From: Sphingobium sp. | GTDB lineage: Bacteria > Pseudomonadota > Alphaproteobacteria > Sphingomonadales > Sphingomonadaceae | Reading direction: 5' to 3' | DNA: 64,000 nt | Assembly (NCBI GenBank): GCA_003248935.1 | Contig: QFQF01000005.1 | Span: forward strand, 1 to 64,000 | In this document: positions 16,382 to 25,657 of the stretch, piece after piece | How positions within the stretch are numbered: position 1 is the stretch's first letter | How the letters are laid out: every line of letters starts with the position of its first letter | Translations under genes and position numbers: made by a program | Notes under the pieces: generated by a model | Seen by the model: only the letters and a program-made list of their open reading frames with translations | Told to the model about the DNA's origin: nothing | Databases searched by the model: none

Positions 16382-17722
16382 ATGGACACCCAACAGTCCC
16401 CCTCCCGCAAAGCGCGGCGCCGGCTGTCGATCCCGCGCGCCACCACGCCGTTCGGACGCATATTGGAGCATCTGACGTGGCTGGCGAGCGGCAAGGGTGT
16501 GGGCGCAGTCCTAAGCCTCTTCTATCTGGCCATCGTCACCCGCACGCTGGGGCCGGGCGATTTCGGCCGTTTCGCGCTGATCACCGGTGCCGCGACCGCG
16601 ATCAACATGATCGTCGGCTTCAACATGTGGCAGGTGGTCGTCAAATATGGGCAAGGCCATGTGCGTGAACGCGACTCCCGTGGCCTTGGCCGCCTGATCG
16701 CCTTTTGCGCGGCGCTCGACATGGGTGCTGCGCTTGTCGGCTGCGTCATCGCGGGCATTGCGACGCTCGGCTTTGGCGCGGCGATGGGCCTTCCCGACGC
16801 GCTCGGCTGGCAATCCTTCCTCTTCGCCTGCGTACTGATGCTGACGATCCGCTCGACGCCGACCGGCGTCCTGCGCCTGCTCAACCGCTTCGATGCCGGA
16901 GCGATCAGCGAGACGATGATCCCGATCGTGCGCATGGCGGGAGCTCTTGCCGCACTCGCCGCAGGCCCGACCATCGCCGCCTTCCTGCTCGCATGGGCGG
17001 CGGCCGAACTGGTATGCGCGCTCACGTACTGGATGCTGGCATTGCGGGCGGTGCGCGCTGATGTGGGGCCGATCGAAACCGGCGGCTTCACGCAAGTCGG
17101 ACGGCAGACGCCTGGCCTGATGGGCTTCATGTTCACGACCAACATCAGCAGCACGCTGTCGTCGCTGGGCGGGCAATTCCCGGTGCTGCTGGTGGGCGCG
17201 GCGACCGGTCCCACGGGCGCAGGTTTCTATCGTCTCGGCAATCAGCTGTCCCAGTCGCTGACCAAGGCATCGACCCTGTTCTCGCGCAGCCTCTATTCCG
17301 AACTCGCCCACGTCCATGCGAACTACAGCAAGGCCGACCTGCGCGCGCTGTTCCGCAAGACCAGCCTCGTCACGCTGGGCGTCGCGCTGCTGACCGCGTC
17401 GGTCGTGCTGCTGCTCGGGAAGCCCGTGCTGCTGGCGATGTCCGGCCCCGCTTATGCGGGCGCATATCCGTTGCTGGCGGTGCTGGGCGTGGCGTCGTCG
17501 ATCGCGCTTGCGGGCGTCGGCTTCGAACCGCTGCTGCTGGCGACCAACGGGGCGCGGCAGTCGCTCACTTTCCGCATCGTGACGACGCTGATCCTGTTTG
17601 CGGCACTGGCGGTACTGCTGCCCCGCTACGGCGCGATGGGCGCGGCATCCTCCGTCCTCATCATGCAGGTGGCGAACTTCCTGCTGCTGGGCGCGGCGAC
17701 GCGCTGGCAGCTACGCGACTGA
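16382..17722 (+). CDS. Oligosaccharide flippase family protein (Wzx/MATE-like)
   Basis: 446 residues, a polytopic inner-membrane protein with about 12-14 helices. The N-terminal LTWLASGKGVGAVLSLFYLAIVTRTLGPGDFGRFAL is typical of the polysaccharide-biosynthesis/flippase family that moves lipid-linked glycans across the membrane. Flanked by two nucleotidyltransferases; its last 12 bp overlap the end of the convergent one. No glycosyltransferase lies beside it, so the glycan is made elsewhere or the substrate is not a long polysaccharide. Confidence 0.85.
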   Translation: MDTQQSPSRKARRRLSIPRATTPFGRILEHLTWLASGKGVGAVLSLFYLAIVTRTLGPGDFGRFALITGAATAINMIVGFNMWQVVVKYGQGHVRERDSRGLGRLIAFCAALDMGAALVGCVIAGIATLGFGAAMGLPDALGWQSFLFACVLMLTIRSTPTGVLRLLNRFDAGAISETMIPIVRMAGALAALAAGPTIAAFLLAWAAAELVCALTYWMLALRAVRADVGPIETGGFTQVGRQTPGLMGFMFTTNISSTLSSLGGQFPVLLVGAATGPTGAGFYRLGNQLSQSLTKASTLFSRSLYSELAHVHANYSKADLRALFRKTSLVTLGVALLTASVVLLLGKPVLLAMSGPAYAGAYPLLAVLGVASSIALAGVGFEPLLLATNGARQSLTFRIVTTLILFAALAVLLPRYGAMGAASSVLIMQVANFLLLGAATRWQLRD

Positions 17723-18529
17723 GCGCGAACGGGCGGCGAGTATCCGCTCGATCAGCACCACGTCGTCAGGTTTATCGGCATCGATGCATGCTTCCGCCTG
17801 CGGCATCGCGACCGGGCGGGCGACAAGGCCGAAGCGACGACCGGCAAGGCGCATGCCCTGCCCGAGCGACAGCAGGCGCAGCGCCGATGCGATCAGCAGC
17901 AGCGGGCCGAACGCCGCGAGAACCTTCCACCCCTTTTTCCGGTCCTGTTCGACCGATCGCCAAAAAGCGACCACGCGGCGTACCTGTGGGCTTCCAAGCC
18001 AGAACAGGTTCGCGCCCGACCACCAGCCGTCACGGAACTTCAACCATGTACGGCGCGATTCCGGATAGCGGGCAAGCAGCACCCGCCGCTCCACCATGGC
18101 GACAGCAACATCGCTGCCTTCGGCGCCTGCAAGGAAGCTGTCGATCATCGCCCCCGTCAGCAGCACATTGTCGGCGGTCGTCACCAGGAACGGGGTTTGC
18201 GGTCCCGTCCCATCCATCAGGTCGAGCAACGACTGGCTGATCCCCGCGCCGCTGACGACCAGCGTGATATCGGCCTCCTGTGCAAGCCACGCGGTTTCGG
18301 GATGAGCTGTGAACGCTTCGGGATCCTGCATCAGCACGAACACCGCCCCGATGCGCGGATGGTCGAGCAGCGTGCGCGCGACCCGCGCCACCATCGGCTG
18401 TCCGCCGACGGGCACCAGCGCTTTGTACGGCACACCGGCCGCCGCCGCGATCGGGTCGCTCCCCGGCCGGCTTCCCGCCAGCAGGATTGCCGGAATGCGT
18501 CCGGCCTGCGTCGAAATAGTGCGTGACAT
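17711..18529 (-). CDS. MobA-like nucleotidyltransferase (NTP_transf_3 type)
   Basis: 272 residues from ATG 18529; a TTG at 18580 would add 17 residues and cannot be excluded. The N-terminus IPAILLAGSRPG followed by YKALVPVGGQPMVARV is the nucleotide-binding G-rich loop and Lys segment of MobA/IspD-like transferases, although the loop is atypical (AGSRPGSDP rather than GGxSxRMG). VTTADNVLLTGAMI resembles the metal-binding DxD region (ADN). The C-terminal half is hydrophobic/basic (ALRLLSLGQGMRLAGRR) and may contact the membrane. Substrate unknown. Convergent with the flippase. Confidence 0.75.
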   Translation of the reverse strand: MSRTISTQAGRIPAILLAGSRPGSDPIAAAAGVPYKALVPVGGQPMVARVARTLLDHPRIGAVFVLMQDPEAFTAHPETAWLAQEADITLVVSGAGISQSLLDLMDGTGPQTPFLVTTADNVLLTGAMIDSFLAGAEGSDVAVAMVERRVLLARYPESRRTWLKFRDGWWSGANLFWLGSPQVRRVVAFWRSVEQDRKKGWKVLAAFGPLLLIASALRLLSLGQGMRLAGRRFGLVARPVAMPQAEACIDADKPDDVVLIERILAARSRSVA

Positions 18530-18567
18530 TCCCTGCGCGATAGCCGCAAAATCGGCTCTTGGCACCG

Positions 18568-19017
18568 ATGTTTTTCTCAACCGGAACGACAGCGGCGCGC
18601 GCAGTCCGGCACGATCAGGCGAGGGGTATCGACATCATACGCACGTCCCTTCTGCTCCTTCGTTTGGTCATCGGCGCGATGCTGCTGGGCGCCGTATCCG
18701 TCGCGGTGTCGCGTCCGGGCAAGGAGCCCGCATCGAATGTGTCCGGTCATTATTATCTGCAGGGGGTGATGGAGACGGGGTCCGAACTGGAACTGGACCC
18801 GACGGGGCGTTTTCAGTGGTATCTCGCCTATGGCGCGCTCGACCTCTACGCGCGCGGCCGCTGGTCGCAGGCGGGCGACAGCATCACGCTGGTCAGCGAA
18901 CCGGTGGAAGGCCTGCCCGACCCCAGCTTCGATACGCTGACGCTTCGGCGTGATGCGGACGGCGGGCTGGTGCCGCAGGGCAAGTCCGGCATCTATGTCC
19001 GCAGCAACAGCGATTGA
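18568..19017 (+). CDS. Exported or membrane-anchored protein of unknown function
   Basis: About 149 residues from ATG 18568; the start is uncertain because no good ribosome site is seen. A hydrophobic segment (TSLLLLRLVIGAMLLGAVSVAVS, about 27-49) is a signal anchor or late signal peptide. The rest is a small beta-rich domain: SGHYYLQGVMETGSELEL, then GRFQWYLAYGALDLYARGRW, DSITLVSEP, DTLTLRRD. The pattern, in which a background value is compared with a coloured or dense state, resembles small beta-barrel (lipocalin-like) domains, but no family is claimed. The dipeptidase gene begins 31 bp later. Confidence 0.6.
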   Translation: MFFSTGTTAARAVRHDQARGIDIIRTSLLLLRLVIGAMLLGAVSVAVSRPGKEPASNVSGHYYLQGVMETGSELELDPTGRFQWYLAYGALDLYARGRWSQAGDSITLVSEPVEGLPDPSFDTLTLRRDADGGLVPQGKSGIYVRSNSD

Positions 19018-19048
19018 CAGACAGCGGGGGCAGCATAGGCTGCTGCAC

Positions 19049-20317
19049 ATGCGCCGCATGCCAGCCCTCGCCGCCCTGCTCCTCCTGCCGGTGTCGGCAG
19101 CGACGGCCGCGCCAGATCCCTATGCCGCGCGCGTCGCCCGCGTGCTGGACCGGACACCTCTGATCGATGGCCACAACGACTGGGCGGAGGCGCTGACCGA
19201 GCATGCGGGGGATGCCCGCTGGACCACCGATCTCGACCGGCTGGCCCCTACGATGTACAACACCGATATCCAGCGCCTGCGAAAGGGACATGTCGGCGGC
19301 CAATTCTGGTCGGTCTACGTCTCCGCCGACCTCCCTGAACCGGACCAGGTGAAGGCGACGCTGGAACAGATCGCCCTCGTCCAGCAGATCATCCGCCGCT
19401 ATCCCGAAACGTTCGAGAAGGCGGTCACCGTCGCCGACGTGCGCGACGCCCGGAAGCACGGCCGGATCGCCTCCATGATGGGGGTCGAGGGCGGCGGCCA
19501 GATCGACGGCAGCTTCGCAGTGCTGCGGGCGTACAGGGAACTGGGCGCAGGCTATCTCACCCTCACCCATTCGCGCACGATCGCGTGGGCTGACAGCGCG
19601 ACCGACGATCCCCGCCATGACGGGCTGACCCCGTTCGGCGAGGCGGTCGTGCACGAACTCAACCGCCTGGGGATGCTCGTCGACCTCAGCCACGTCAGCG
19701 AGGCGACGATGCTGGACGCCCTGCGTGTCAGCCGCGCGCCCGTCATCTTTTCCCATTCGAGCGCGCGCGCGCTGTGCGACCATCCCCGCAACGTGTCCGA
19801 CACGGTATTGAAACAGGTCGCGGCCAATGGCGGTGTCGTGATGGTGAATTACGCGCCGAACTACATATCGAACGCACGGCGCATCTGGGGCGCGGCGCGC
19901 AGCGCGGAACAGGCACGCTATAATGCGCCCCCCTTCGGCGGTCTCTACATCGGCGACCCGGACCGTGCGAAGGCCGCGCTGGCGGACTGGGAAAAGGCCA
20001 ATCCGGAACCGAAGGCGACGCTGGCGCAGGTCGCCGACCATGTCGAACATATCGCGAAGGTCGCCGGCGTCGATCATGTCGGTCTGGGCGGTGACTATGA
20101 CGGTGTCGGCACGATGCCGGAAGGGCTGGGGGGCGTCGACACCTATCCGGCGTTGCTGTCGGAACTGATGCGGCGCGGCTGGAGCGACACGGATATCGCA
20201 AAGCTGGCGGGCGGCAATATCCTGCGGGTGATGGCGGCGGCCGAAGCCACGGCGGCATCGATGAGCGGCGAGTTGCCCGCGACGGGAACCGTCGCGCAGC
20301 TCGACGGCCCGCGTTAG
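19049..20317 (+). CDS. Membrane dipeptidase (peptidase family M19)
   Basis: 422 residues from ATG 19049, which puts a signal peptide (PALAALLLLPVSAATAA) at the N-terminus. M19 enzymes are zinc dipeptidases of the amidohydrolase fold; bacterial forms cleave L- or D-containing dipeptides. Motifs: DGHNDWAEAL (His/Asp metal ligands), MMGVEGGGQIDG (bridging Glu), YLTLTHS and VDLSHVSEATM (His ligands), VIFSHSSARAL, and VGLGGDYDGVG near residue 355. Probably periplasmic. The efflux MFS gene starts 20 bp after it. Confidence 0.92.
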   Translation: MRRMPALAALLLLPVSAATAAPDPYAARVARVLDRTPLIDGHNDWAEALTEHAGDARWTTDLDRLAPTMYNTDIQRLRKGHVGGQFWSVYVSADLPEPDQVKATLEQIALVQQIIRRYPETFEKAVTVADVRDARKHGRIASMMGVEGGGQIDGSFAVLRAYRELGAGYLTLTHSRTIAWADSATDDPRHDGLTPFGEAVVHELNRLGMLVDLSHVSEATMLDALRVSRAPVIFSHSSARALCDHPRNVSDTVLKQVAANGGVVMVNYAPNYISNARRIWGAARSAEQARYNAPPFGGLYIGDPDRAKAALADWEKANPEPKATLAQVADHVEHIAKVAGVDHVGLGGDYDGVGTMPEGLGGVDTYPALLSELMRRGWSDTDIAKLAGGNILRVMAAAEATAASMSGELPATGTVAQLDGPR

Positions 20318-20336
20318 CGCGCATCAGGATCAAGCC

Positions 20337-22016
20337 GTGCGCCGGCCCCTGCCCTATGTCTTCAAGCCGCACGAGCGGCCGACCATGCCCGGATCGCCGG
20401 CTAATCCCGAGCATCCGTCGCACCGGCGCCTCGGCTATTTCGGTATCGGTTGCCTGATCGGCGTGACCGGTGGCCTTGGCAACGCACTGATCACGGTGAA
20501 CCTGTCGATCGTGCAGGGATCGCTGGGCCTCGACAGCCGGGAGGCGGCATGGCTGACCGCCGCCTATTACATGACCAACGTCACCGCCAACCTGCTGCTC
20601 GTCAAATACCGGCAGCAGTTCGGTATCCAGCGCTTCATGCGCTTCTGCCTCGTCGGCTACGCGCTGGCGGCGATCCTGCACCTGTTCGTCCACCAGTTCT
20701 GGTCGTCGGTTACGGTCCGGGCGTTCAGTGGCATCTCCGCCGCCGGGCTGTCGACGATGACGATCCTCTACCTGATGCAGGCGATGCCCGCGGCGAAACG
20801 ACTGGCCGGCGTCATGCTGGGCATCAGCATTCCGCAGCTCGCAACGCCGATTGCGCGGATCGTCTCGCCCGCCCTGCTGGAATGGGGCGACTGGCGCATG
20901 GCCTATTATTTCGAGCTGGGGCTGGCGCTGGCAACGCTGGCCGCCGTCTGGAGCCTCGCCGTGCCACCGAGCGAGCGTGAAAAGGTGTTCGAGAAGAGCG
21001 ATTTCGTCACCTTCTTCCTGTTAGCCCCCGGCCTGTGGCTGCTGGTCGCGGTGCTGACCCAGGGCCGCATCCAGTGGTGGACGGAGCAGGCGTGGATCGG
21101 CTGGTCGCTTGCAGGCAGCATCATCTTGATCGCCGCCGCCCTCGCCTTCGAGCACAGCCGCCCGAACCCGCTGATCAACACACGCTGGCTCGGCAAGCGT
21201 GAGATGGTCCGACTGATGGCGGTCGCGGCGTCCGTGCGCATCCTGCTTTCGGAACAGACCTACGGCTCGGTCGGCCTGCTCACCCTGTTCGGCATGCTGA
21301 ACGACCAGATGGTGGTGCTGAACACCATCATCCTGCTTGCCTCGCTCGCCGGGCTGGCGGTGATGGTCCTGACGTTCAATCCGAACAATCTTGCCCGGCC
21401 GATCTCGATCGCCGTCGCGCTGATCGCGATAGGTGCATTCCGGGACGCGACCGCCACCAACCTCACCCGGCCGGAAAATCTGTACGTCAGTCAGGCGATC
21501 ATCGGCTTTGCCTCGATCTACTTCCTCGGCCCGGCGATGATCATCGGGATCAGCCGGACGCTGCTCGCGGGCCCCCGCCACTTCATCAGCTTCGTCGTGC
21601 TGTTCAGTATCAGCCAGAGCATCGGCGGCCTTATCGGGGCGGCTTTCCTGGGCACGTTTCAGGTCATGCGGGAAAAATTCCATTCCCATGCGATCGTGCA
21701 GTCGATCGTCGCCACCGACCCTCTGGTCGCCATCCGCCTCCGGCAGGGGACCGGCGCCGTCGGCAGCGTTGTGGGTGATCCTGTCCTGCGCACGGCGGAA
21801 GGCGCGGCGCTGCTCGCGCAGCAGGCAAGCCGGGAGGCCAATATACTGGCATTCAACGATGTGTTCCTGCTGGTCGGGATCATGGCAAGTCTCGCGTTTC
21901 TCTGGAGCCTGTCGATCCGGTTCCGGATCTGGCGGCGCGGGGAATTGTCACCGGTCATCCTGCTCCAGCGGAAAATGCAGCAGGCACAACAATCGTCAGG
22001 GGGAAGCGCACAATGA
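20337..22016 (+). CDS. MFS drug efflux transporter (DHA2/EmrB-like)
   Basis: 559 residues from GTG 20337 (GGAT nearby); ATG 20385 is a possible later start. Polytopic with about 14 helices, the size of the DHA2 proton antiporter family. LTAAYYMTNVTANLL corresponds to the first-loop region used in this family. It overlaps by 4 bp an EmrA-like HlyD adaptor, followed by a NodT-type outer-membrane channel: a complete EmrAB-TolC-like tripartite pump across both membranes. Substrate unknown. Confidence 0.9.
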   Translation: MRRPLPYVFKPHERPTMPGSPANPEHPSHRRLGYFGIGCLIGVTGGLGNALITVNLSIVQGSLGLDSREAAWLTAAYYMTNVTANLLLVKYRQQFGIQRFMRFCLVGYALAAILHLFVHQFWSSVTVRAFSGISAAGLSTMTILYLMQAMPAAKRLAGVMLGISIPQLATPIARIVSPALLEWGDWRMAYYFELGLALATLAAVWSLAVPPSEREKVFEKSDFVTFFLLAPGLWLLVAVLTQGRIQWWTEQAWIGWSLAGSIILIAAALAFEHSRPNPLINTRWLGKREMVRLMAVAASVRILLSEQTYGSVGLLTLFGMLNDQMVVLNTIILLASLAGLAVMVLTFNPNNLARPISIAVALIAIGAFRDATATNLTRPENLYVSQAIIGFASIYFLGPAMIIGISRTLLAGPRHFISFVVLFSISQSIGGLIGAAFLGTFQVMREKFHSHAIVQSIVATDPLVAIRLRQGTGAVGSVVGDPVLRTAEGAALLAQQASREANILAFNDVFLLVGIMASLAFLWSLSIRFRIWRRGELSPVILLQRKMQQAQQSSGGSAQ

Positions 22017-23122
22017 GCGAAACCGATGGAACCGGCCCCGTCGCGGTTCCGCCTGCGGACGAGGGTGAGCCACCGGCCAGCTGGAGCCCACCTCCCCATA
22101 CCCGCCGGACGATCGTCCTCATCATCCTGGTTGCGCTCGCCGCCGTACTGGCCATTCTCTACGCGTGGCAGCTCCCTCCCTTCGGCGGTTTCGCGGAAAA
22201 GACCGACAACGCCTATGTCCGGGGACGGGTCACGATCATCAGTCCACAGGTCAACGGCTATGTCACGTCGGTGCCGGTGCAGGATTTCGCGCGGGTGAAG
22301 AAGGGGCAGGTGTTGGCCATCATCGACCAGCGCATCTACGGCGCGCGCGTCGAACAGGCGAAGGCGAACCTTGCCGCGCAGGAAGCCGCCCTCGCCAATT
22401 CACAGCAAAGCCAGCGCTCGCGCGAGGCAGCGTTGCTCGGACAGGGGGCGGCGATCGCCAGCGCCGGGGCGCAACTGGCGAAGGCGCAGGCGGACATGCG
22501 CCGCGCCGATGCGCTGGTCGCGGACGGCTCCATCTCCGCACGGGAGCACGACCAGACACGCGCCGCCCTGCTCGCCGCACAGGCCTCGCTGCGACAGGCG
22601 GAGGCGCAGCAGAGCGTTGGCCAGCAGGACGTCCGGTCCGTGCTGGTGGGTCGCGGCGGATTGCAGGCAGCCGTCGAGGGCGCGCGTGCGCAGTTGCACC
22701 TCGCGCAGATCGACTATGAAAACTCGACCATCCGCGCACCGGAGGACGGCCAGCTTTCCGAGATCGGCGTGCGCAACGGCGCCTATGTCACGGCCGGAAC
22801 GCAGCTGATGTTCCTCGTCCCCGACGGCCTGTGGGTGATCGCCAATTTCAAGGAAGCGCAGACGCGGGCCATGCGGATCGGCCAGCACGCGACCTTCACC
22901 GTCGACGCGCTTGGCAATGCGCGCCTGTCCGGCGTGATCGAGAACATGTCGCCTGCGGCCGGATCGGAATTCGCGGTGCTGAAGGCCGACAACGCGACCG
23001 GCAATTTCGTGAAGGTGGCGCAGCGGATCGCCGTGCGGATTCGCGTCGATCCGGGCCAGGAACTGGCGAAGCGGCTGAGACCGGGCATGTCGGTCGAGGC
23101 GCGCGTCGACACAAGCCGGTGA
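22013..23122 (+). CDS. EmrA-like HlyD-family efflux adaptor
   Basis: 369 residues. One transmembrane helix at about residues 33-55 (IVLIILVALAAVLAILYAW), then ekTDNAYVRGRVTIISPQVNGYV, the signature of EmrA-type membrane fusion proteins, a helical hairpin (about 110-200) and the closing barrel motif (IRAPEDGQLSEIGV). It connects the MFS pump to the NodT outer-membrane protein encoded 2 bp downstream. 4-bp overlap with the pump gene. Confidence 0.93.
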   Translation: MSETDGTGPVAVPPADEGEPPASWSPPPHTRRTIVLIILVALAAVLAILYAWQLPPFGGFAEKTDNAYVRGRVTIISPQVNGYVTSVPVQDFARVKKGQVLAIIDQRIYGARVEQAKANLAAQEAALANSQQSQRSREAALLGQGAAIASAGAQLAKAQADMRRADALVADGSISAREHDQTRAALLAAQASLRQAEAQQSVGQQDVRSVLVGRGGLQAAVEGARAQLHLAQIDYENSTIRAPEDGQLSEIGVRNGAYVTAGTQLMFLVPDGLWVIANFKEAQTRAMRIGQHATFTVDALGNARLSGVIENMSPAAGSEFAVLKADNATGNFVKVAQRIAVRIRVDPGQELAKRLRPGMSVEARVDTSR

Positions 23123-23124
23123 CC

Positions 23125-24528
23125 ATGCGCACCACATCCCGCCTTCTCGCCGCAGTGCCGGTCCTTCTGGCCGGAGCCTGCGCCGGACCCCGGATCGATA
23201 GCGCAACCGTGCCGCCGGTGACGCCCGCCGCGACCTGGCGGACGGACGCCGGGCCTACGGCACCGTTCGACAGCGGCTGGTGGCAGGGCTTTGGCGACCC
23301 CGCCCTGACGGCGCTGGTCGAACGGGCACTCGTCGGCAATACCGACATCGCCATCGCCGCCGGCCGCGTCCGCGACGCCCGCGCGCAATTGAGGCTCGCC
23401 CGCGCCCAGCGTCTGCCCACGCTCGATGCCGTCGGGGCGGGCGCCTATTCCCGCAGCATCAACGCCTTCGGCGAGGCGATCGATCAGGAAACCGCACAGC
23501 CGCAGGTGCAGGCAGCGTGGGAAGTCGACCTGTTCGGCCGCCTGTCGGATCAGGCGTCGGCGGCGCGATCGGGCTGGCTTGCCAGCCAGGCGGCGCGGGA
23601 CGCGGTGCGACTGTCCGTCGCGGGCGCCGCCGCCAGCGGCTATATCACGCTGCTCGCGCTCGATGCCCGGCTGGCGGTGGCGCGCGAAACTCTGGACGCG
23701 CGTGGCGCCGCGCTTCGGCTCGCGCGCAGCCGGACCGATGCCGGCTATTCGCCGCAACTCGAACTGGCGCAGGCGGAGGCCGAATATCAGTCGACCGCGC
23801 AGATCATCCCGCCACTCGAACAGGCGATCGTCCGGGCGGAAAACGGCCTGCGCCTGCTGGCCGGCGACGTACCCGGCCCGGTGGCGCGCGGCGTATCGCT
23901 CGACCGTCTGACCGAGCCGGCGATCCCCGATGGCCTGCCGTCGGACCTGTTGCGCAGGCGGCCCGACGTGGCGCAGGCGGAATTCCAGCTCGCGGCGGCC
24001 GACCATTCGCTCGCCGCCGCGCGCAAGCGTTTCCTGCCACAGTTGCGCCTCACCGGATCTGGCGGCCTCGCATGGTCCACGCTGCTGCCCGACGACCCGC
24101 TTACCCTGTTCTCGCTCGGCGGCAGCATCCTTGCCCCCATCTTCGAGGGCGGCCGCCTGCGCGCAGGCGCCGAAAGCGCCGCTGCGCAGCGCGACCAGGC
24201 CGCCTTCGCCTACCGCAAGTCGGCGCTCTCCGCGTTCAGGGAAGTGGATGACGGGCTGGCGACCGCAAAGCATCTGGACGAACAGGCGCGTATTCTGGCC
24301 GCGCAGCGTGATGCCCTCGCCAACGGGTTCCGGCTCGCGACCAATCGCTACAAGGCCGGCTATTCGCCCTATCTGGAACAACTCGATGCCCAACGCGGCC
24401 TGCTCGGCGCCGAGCTCGCCCTGATCCAGGCGCGGGCGGACGCGCTCAACGCACGCGTCTCGCTCTATCAGGCGATGGGCGGCGGATGGAGCCCGGAGGC
24501 GGTGCGAACAGCGCAGGCCGCCCCTTAA
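23125..24528 (+). CDS. NodT-family efflux outer-membrane lipoprotein
   Basis: 467 residues from ATG 23125, two bases after the adaptor stop. Signal peptide with lipobox LLAGAC (Cys about 17). Typical TolC-superfamily layout: W..FGDPALTALVERALVGNTDI, AAGRVRDARAQLRLARAQRLP, then the second half-repeat with LLRRRPDVAQAEFQL and the closing YLEQLDAQRGLLGAELALIQ. It makes a trimeric channel through the outer membrane for the pump encoded upstream. A second NodT gene (59268-60668) serves another pump. Confidence 0.93.
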   Translation: MRTTSRLLAAVPVLLAGACAGPRIDSATVPPVTPAATWRTDAGPTAPFDSGWWQGFGDPALTALVERALVGNTDIAIAAGRVRDARAQLRLARAQRLPTLDAVGAGAYSRSINAFGEAIDQETAQPQVQAAWEVDLFGRLSDQASAARSGWLASQAARDAVRLSVAGAAASGYITLLALDARLAVARETLDARGAALRLARSRTDAGYSPQLELAQAEAEYQSTAQIIPPLEQAIVRAENGLRLLAGDVPGPVARGVSLDRLTEPAIPDGLPSDLLRRRPDVAQAEFQLAAADHSLAAARKRFLPQLRLTGSGGLAWSTLLPDDPLTLFSLGGSILAPIFEGGRLRAGAESAAAQRDQAAFAYRKSALSAFREVDDGLATAKHLDEQARILAAQRDALANGFRLATNRYKAGYSPYLEQLDAQRGLLGAELALIQARADALNARVSLYQAMGGGWSPEAVRTAQAAP

Positions 24529-24565
24529 GCCGCTTTTTACCGCCCGGGCGCTAAACCCTCCGGCC

Positions 24566-25561
24566 ATGGACGCGGGAACGAACATCACGGACATGCTGGC
24601 AGCCTGGGCCGGCCCGGCTCTGGCTGCGAGCGCCGTCCTGACCGCACTCGCGATCATGGTCCGCTTCGCCGTGCCACGTGGACGGAATCGGCCCGCACGG
24701 GCGAAGGTGCTGCTGCGCGCGATCCTGCCCAACCGGATGCTGCGCACCGCCTCCGGCCGCGCCGACATCGCGTGGTTCCTGTTCGGCCTCCTCCTTCCCG
24801 GCAGCGCGCTCGGCTGGGCATTGTGGTCGGGCGAGTGGTTTGCCGCCCGCGTACTGGGCCATCTGCATGCCCTGTTCGGCGCGCCAGCACCGATGGATGC
24901 CCCCGTCTGGCTGGCGAGCGGCGTCATGACCCTCGCCCTCTTCCTGGCCTATGAGTTCGCCTATTGGCTCAATCACTATCTGAGTCATCGGATCGGCTGG
25001 CTGTGGGAGTTCCATAAGGTCCACCACACGGCAGAATCGCTCTCGCTGCTCACCAACTTCCGCGTGCACCCGGTCGATACGATCGTCTTCTACAACATGG
25101 CGGCCGCGATCGGCGGCACCGCAATGGCGGTCGTCGACTATGGCTTCGGCCGGGAGGTCGGCGGCTACATGATCCGTGGCGCGAACGCTCTCACCTTCCT
25201 CGCCACCATCCTCTTCAGCCACCTCCAGCATTCGCATTTATGGATCAGCTTTCCCGGACGGGCTGGCCGGTGGCTGCTGAGCCCGGCGCACCACCAGATC
25301 CACCATTCGGCGGAGGAACGGCATCATGATCGCAACTTCGGCGCGACGCTGGCGGTGTTCGACCGGCTGTTCGGCACATTGCATATGCCAACGGCCAGGC
25401 GAGAAAAGCTGCGCTTCGGCGTGGACGGCATTGCCTACAACCCGCACGGAGCGACCGGCGCCCTGCTGATGCCGTTCGTGGATGTTGCGGACCGGCTTAC
25501 CGGTGGCGCACCACCGGCCGCGGCCGGGAGGGAAAACGTACTCACACGGCGTTTGACGTAA
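24566..25561 (+). CDS. Sterol desaturase / fatty acid hydroxylase family membrane protein
   Basis: 331 residues with several transmembrane helices. The three histidine clusters of this membrane di-iron oxygenase family are seen: HYLSH (137-141), HKVHH (150-154), and a C-terminal HSHLW...HHQIHH region (about 222-250). Members hydroxylate or desaturate lipids, sterols, carotenoids or sphingolipids; the substrate here is not determinable. In sphingomonads a sphingolipid or carotenoid target is an attractive guess. It follows the efflux operon by 37 bp and ends before a strong bidirectional terminator. Confidence 0.88.
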   Translation: MDAGTNITDMLAAWAGPALAASAVLTALAIMVRFAVPRGRNRPARAKVLLRAILPNRMLRTASGRADIAWFLFGLLLPGSALGWALWSGEWFAARVLGHLHALFGAPAPMDAPVWLASGVMTLALFLAYEFAYWLNHYLSHRIGWLWEFHKVHHTAESLSLLTNFRVHPVDTIVFYNMAAAIGGTAMAVVDYGFGREVGGYMIRGANALTFLATILFSHLQHSHLWISFPGRAGRWLLSPAHHQIHHSAEERHHDRNFGATLAVFDRLFGTLHMPTARREKLRFGVDGIAYNPHGATGALLMPFVDVADRLTGGAPPAAAGRENVLTRRLT

Positions 25562-25597
25562 GCTCCCGCCCCCCGGGCACAGGATACACAGGCAAAG

Positions 25598-25624
25598 AAA
25601 AAGGGGCCGTTTCCGGCCCCTTTG
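25598..25624. terminator. Bidirectional Rho-independent terminator
   Basis: AAAAAGGGGCCG, TTTC, CGGCCCCTTT: a GC-rich stem with A-run before and T-run after, serving both the desaturase-family gene (plus strand) and rpsI (minus strand, where the 3' run becomes TTTTT). Confidence 0.85.
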
Positions 25625-25657
25625 TTCCTTGTGTCCGGGACGAACCGGATCGTTCGA

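Noticed and set aside
18530..18580. TTG start for the MobA-like transferase, adding 17 residues
   Set aside because: ATG 18529 sits right before the nucleotide-binding segment and the added residues (KTSVPRADFAAIAQG) show no family feature; kept only as an alternative.
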